64,000 nt of DNA, from positions 1 through 64,000 of the forward strand of contig NZ_JACHJH010000008.1 of NCBI RefSeq assembly GCF_014203555.1. Reading direction: 5' to 3'. The notes under the pieces were generated by a model. It was not told where the DNA came from. It saw only the letters and a program-made list of their open reading frames with translations, and did not search any database. This DNA comes from Streptomyces olivoverticillatus. Lineage in GTDB: Bacteria; Actinomycetota; Actinomycetes; Streptomycetales; Streptomycetaceae. Position 1 is the first letter of the stretch; each line of letters opens with the position of its first letter. Made by a program: the position numbers and the translations under genes. Shown one piece after another: positions 62,190 to 64,000 of the stretch.

Positions 62190-63560
62190 GTGAAGGAACC
62201 CGCAGCCGCCGCAATTCGGACGGTAAGTCACGACCTGCCGGTATCGCCGGAGTTCGAGGCGTTCATGGCGGGCGGCTGGGCGGCGAGCCCGCTCCCCGGC
62301 GACCTCCGGCTGCCGGTGGCGGACCTCGCCGCCGGGCGCCGCGCGAAGCTGTCCGCGCTCTTCCCGGGCGAGCGGCTGATCGTCCCGGCGGGGGAGCTCA
62401 AGGTCCGCTCCAACGACTGCGACCACCGCTTCCGCCCGCACAGCGCCTACGCCTGGCTGACCGGGCTGACCGGCGAGGAGCAGGCCGGTCACGTGCTGGT
62501 CCTGGAGCCGGACGGACTGCACCGGCACGAGGCGGTCCTGTACGTGCGGCCGCGCTCTCCGCGCGTCGGCGAGGAGTTCTACCGGGACCGCCGCTACGGC
62601 GAGTTCTGGGTCGGCCGACGCCCGGACCTCGCCGAGGCCGAGCGTATGACCGGCATCCGCTGCGCACACCTCGACGCCCGCGCTGAGCTGCCCCCCGGCC
62701 GCGACGCCGCCCAGGACGCCGAGCTCGCCGCCGCCCTCAGCGAGCTGCGGCTGGTCAAGGACGCCTGGGAGGTCGGGCAGCTGCAGCTGGCCGTGGATCA
62801 CACCGTCGCGGGGTTCGAGGACGTCGTACGGGCGCTGCCCCGCGCCCTCGCCCACCCGCGCGGCGAGCGGTGGATCGAGGGCGTCTTCGGCCTGCGCGCC
62901 CGGGCGGAGGGCAACGGCACCGGCTACGAGACCATCGCCGCCTCCGGCGCGCACGCGTGCGTCCTGCACTGGATACGCAACGACGGCCGCTTGAACCCCG
63001 GCGAACTCCTCCTGCTTGACGCCGGCGTGGAGACGGACACCCTCTACACCGCCGACGTCACCCGGACCCTGCCGCTGTCCGGGCGCTTCTCGCCCGTCCA
63101 GCGGCAGGTCTACGAACTCGTCCTCGCCGCCCAGGAGGCGGGCATGGCCGCCGTCAAACCGGGGGCGAGCTTCCGCGACTTCCACCGGGCCTGCATGCAG
63201 GTCATCGCCGAGGGGCTCGCCGAGTGGGGGGTGCTCGGCAGCGCCGAGGGGGACTTCCACCGCCGGTACACCCTGTGCAGCAGTGGCCACATGCTCGGCC
63301 TGGACGTCCACGACTGCGCCCGGGCGCGGGCGGAGGCCTACCTCGACGGCGTCCTGGAGGATGGGCAGGTGCTCACCGTGGAGCCCGGGCTCTACCTCCA
63401 GCCCGACGACGAGACGCTGCCGGCCGAACTCCGCGGCATCGGCGTGCGGATCGAGGACGACCTGGTCGTCACCGCCGACGGGGCACGCCTGATGTCGGGG
63501 GCGCTGCCGCGCACGCCCGACGCGATCGAGGCGTGGATGGGTGAACTCCGCGAAAGCTGA
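62190..63560 (+). CDS. pepP: aminopeptidase P (Xaa-Pro aminopeptidase) family protein
   Basis: The 456-residue M24-family peptidase has the aminopeptidase P N-terminal domain (residues about 45-170, with RFRPHSAYAWLTGL) followed by the pita-bread domain with the metal ligands in LLLLDAGVETDTLYTADVTR, the His in SSGHMLGLDVHD and the Glu residues in LTVEPGLYLQP and GIGVRIEDDLVV. It removes N-terminal residues preceding proline, so it suits collagen-derived peptides after import. The GTG start follows GAGGAGG. It is divergent from the importer operon. Confidence 0.93.
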   Translation: MKEPAAAAIRTVSHDLPVSPEFEAFMAGGWAASPLPGDLRLPVADLAAGRRAKLSALFPGERLIVPAGELKVRSNDCDHRFRPHSAYAWLTGLTGEEQAGHVLVLEPDGLHRHEAVLYVRPRSPRVGEEFYRDRRYGEFWVGRRPDLAEAERMTGIRCAHLDARAELPPGRDAAQDAELAAALSELRLVKDAWEVGQLQLAVDHTVAGFEDVVRALPRALAHPRGERWIEGVFGLRARAEGNGTGYETIAASGAHACVLHWIRNDGRLNPGELLLLDAGVETDTLYTADVTRTLPLSGRFSPVQRQVYELVLAAQEAGMAAVKPGASFRDFHRACMQVIAEGLAEWGVLGSAEGDFHRRYTLCSSGHMLGLDVHDCARARAEAYLDGVLEDGQVLTVEPGLYLQPDDETLPAELRGIGVRIEDDLVVTADGARLMSGALPRTPDAIEAWMGELRES

Positions 63561-63606
63561 GCCAAGTTCGGGGCGATCAGGTCTGGACCAGCCTCTTGGC
63601 AGCATG

Positions 63607-63629
63607 CAGTGCAATGTGAAATATTACTG
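63607..63629 (+). promoter_or_regulatory. rearranged copy of the conserved element before the FAD gene (site 3)
   Basis: CAGTGCAATGTGAAATATTA, then CTG, shares the core ATGTGAAAT with sites 1 and 2. In gene orientation it also shares the outer blocks CAGTGCAAT and ATTACT with site 2; the middle is inverted and 2 bp longer. It ends 2 bp before the GTG start, so it must overlap the promoter. Confidence 0.55.
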
Positions 63630-63631
63630 AC

Positions 63632-64000
63632 GTGCCCAAGAGCAACTCCTCGGACGTCATCGTCGTCGGAGCGGGTGTGGTCGGCGCCGCGTGCGCCTAC
63701 TATGCCGCCCGCTCCGGCCTCTCCGTCACCGTGATCGACCGTGGTCCCGTCGCCGGCGGGACCACGGGTGCCGGCGAGGGCAACCTCCTGGTCTCCGACA
63801 AGGAACCCGGCCCCGAGCTCGAACTGGCCCTGCACTCCACCCGGCTGTGGCAGGAGCTGGCCCAAGAACTCCCGGCGCACATCGAGTACGAGGCCAAGGG
63901 CGGCCTGGTCGTCGCCTCCGACGCCACGGCCATGGCCGCACTGCGGGAATTCGCGGCCCACCAGGCCGAGGCCGGCGTCACGGCGGAGGAGATATCCGCC
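63632..64000 (+). CDS. FAD-dependent amine oxidase/dehydrogenase (DAO family), partial
   Basis: The first 123 residues show the FAD-binding motif VIVVGAGVVGAACAYYAARS, a VIDRGPVAGGTTGAGEGN loop and the ELALHSTRLWQEL helix of the D-amino-acid oxidase/glycine oxidase/HcnC group. The gene continues past the window. A stop in frame at 63617 rules out an earlier start, and no ribosome site precedes the GTG, so the mRNA may be leaderless. With collagen-degrading neighbours, a D-hydroxyproline or proline dehydrogenase is a reasonable guess but is not shown by the visible part. Confidence 0.82.
   Translation, partial: MPKSNSSDVIVVGAGVVGAACAYYAARSGLSVTVIDRGPVAGGTTGAGEGNLLVSDKEPGPELELALHSTRLWQELAQELPAHIEYEAKGGLVVASDATAMAALREFAAHQAEAGVTAEEISA

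Overview
The window comes from a Streptomyces-type actinomycete. It has very high GC with G/C-rich third positions, many GTG starts, 1-8 bp stop/start overlaps, a conservon operon with two cytochrome P450 genes, a WhiJ-like XRE/DUF397 pair, and a secreted collagenase.

Region 1 (about 150-18,900) is a secondary-metabolite locus built on chorismate. A PucR/GAF regulator stands at the left edge. Next come a SAM methyltransferase and a fused aminodeoxychorismate (ADC) synthase. A tightly overlapping operon then encodes a class II DAHP synthase, a PhzD-like isochorismatase, a PhzE-like aminodeoxyisochorismate (ADIC) synthase, a stand-alone transketolase C-terminal domain, a transaldolase-like protein, EPSP synthase and a WD40-repeat protein. 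A second transaldolase-like gene diverges from it. An FMN reductase, an arylamine N-acetyltransferase/amide-synthase-type protein, an AMP-forming ligase and an aromatic FAD monooxygenase follow. The set appears to raise flux into the shikimate pathway and draw chorismate into two amino-shikimate branches, followed by activation, amide formation and hydroxylation. PhzA/B/F/G, ADC lyase and any PKS or NRPS are absent, so the product cannot be named.

Region 2 (about 18,990-29,950) looks more like chromosomal backbone. It holds a SRPBCC protein, an MDR-type quinone oxidoreductase, a complete conservon (cvnA-D plus two P450s, one CYP157-like without the ExxR arginine), an APC permease and a TrmA-family RNA methyltransferase.

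Region 3 (about 30,000-51,400) is a defence island: a NucS/DUF5655-type nuclease that appears split, type I restriction-modification hsdM-hsdS-hsdR, an AIPR protein, a regulatory group (small Cys-rich protein, HATPase, XRE regulator, DUF397), a four-gene Wadjet operon (jetABCD, DUF2397/DUF2398/SMC/DUF2399 variety) and a VapBC-type toxin-antitoxin pair. No integrase or transposase is visible. Four TGACGCT repeats lie at its left border.

Region 4 (about 51,460-64,000) looks like a collagen or proline-rich-peptide utilisation locus: secreted M9 collagenase, LysR regulator, secreted M6 metalloprotease, a five-gene peptide ABC importer, an aminopeptidase P-type enzyme and the start of an FAD-dependent amine oxidase. 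A nearly identical 39-bp element precedes the collagenase and the importer, and a rearranged version precedes the FAD enzyme. This suggests one shared regulator. No rRNA, tRNA, CRISPR array or insertion sequence was recognised.
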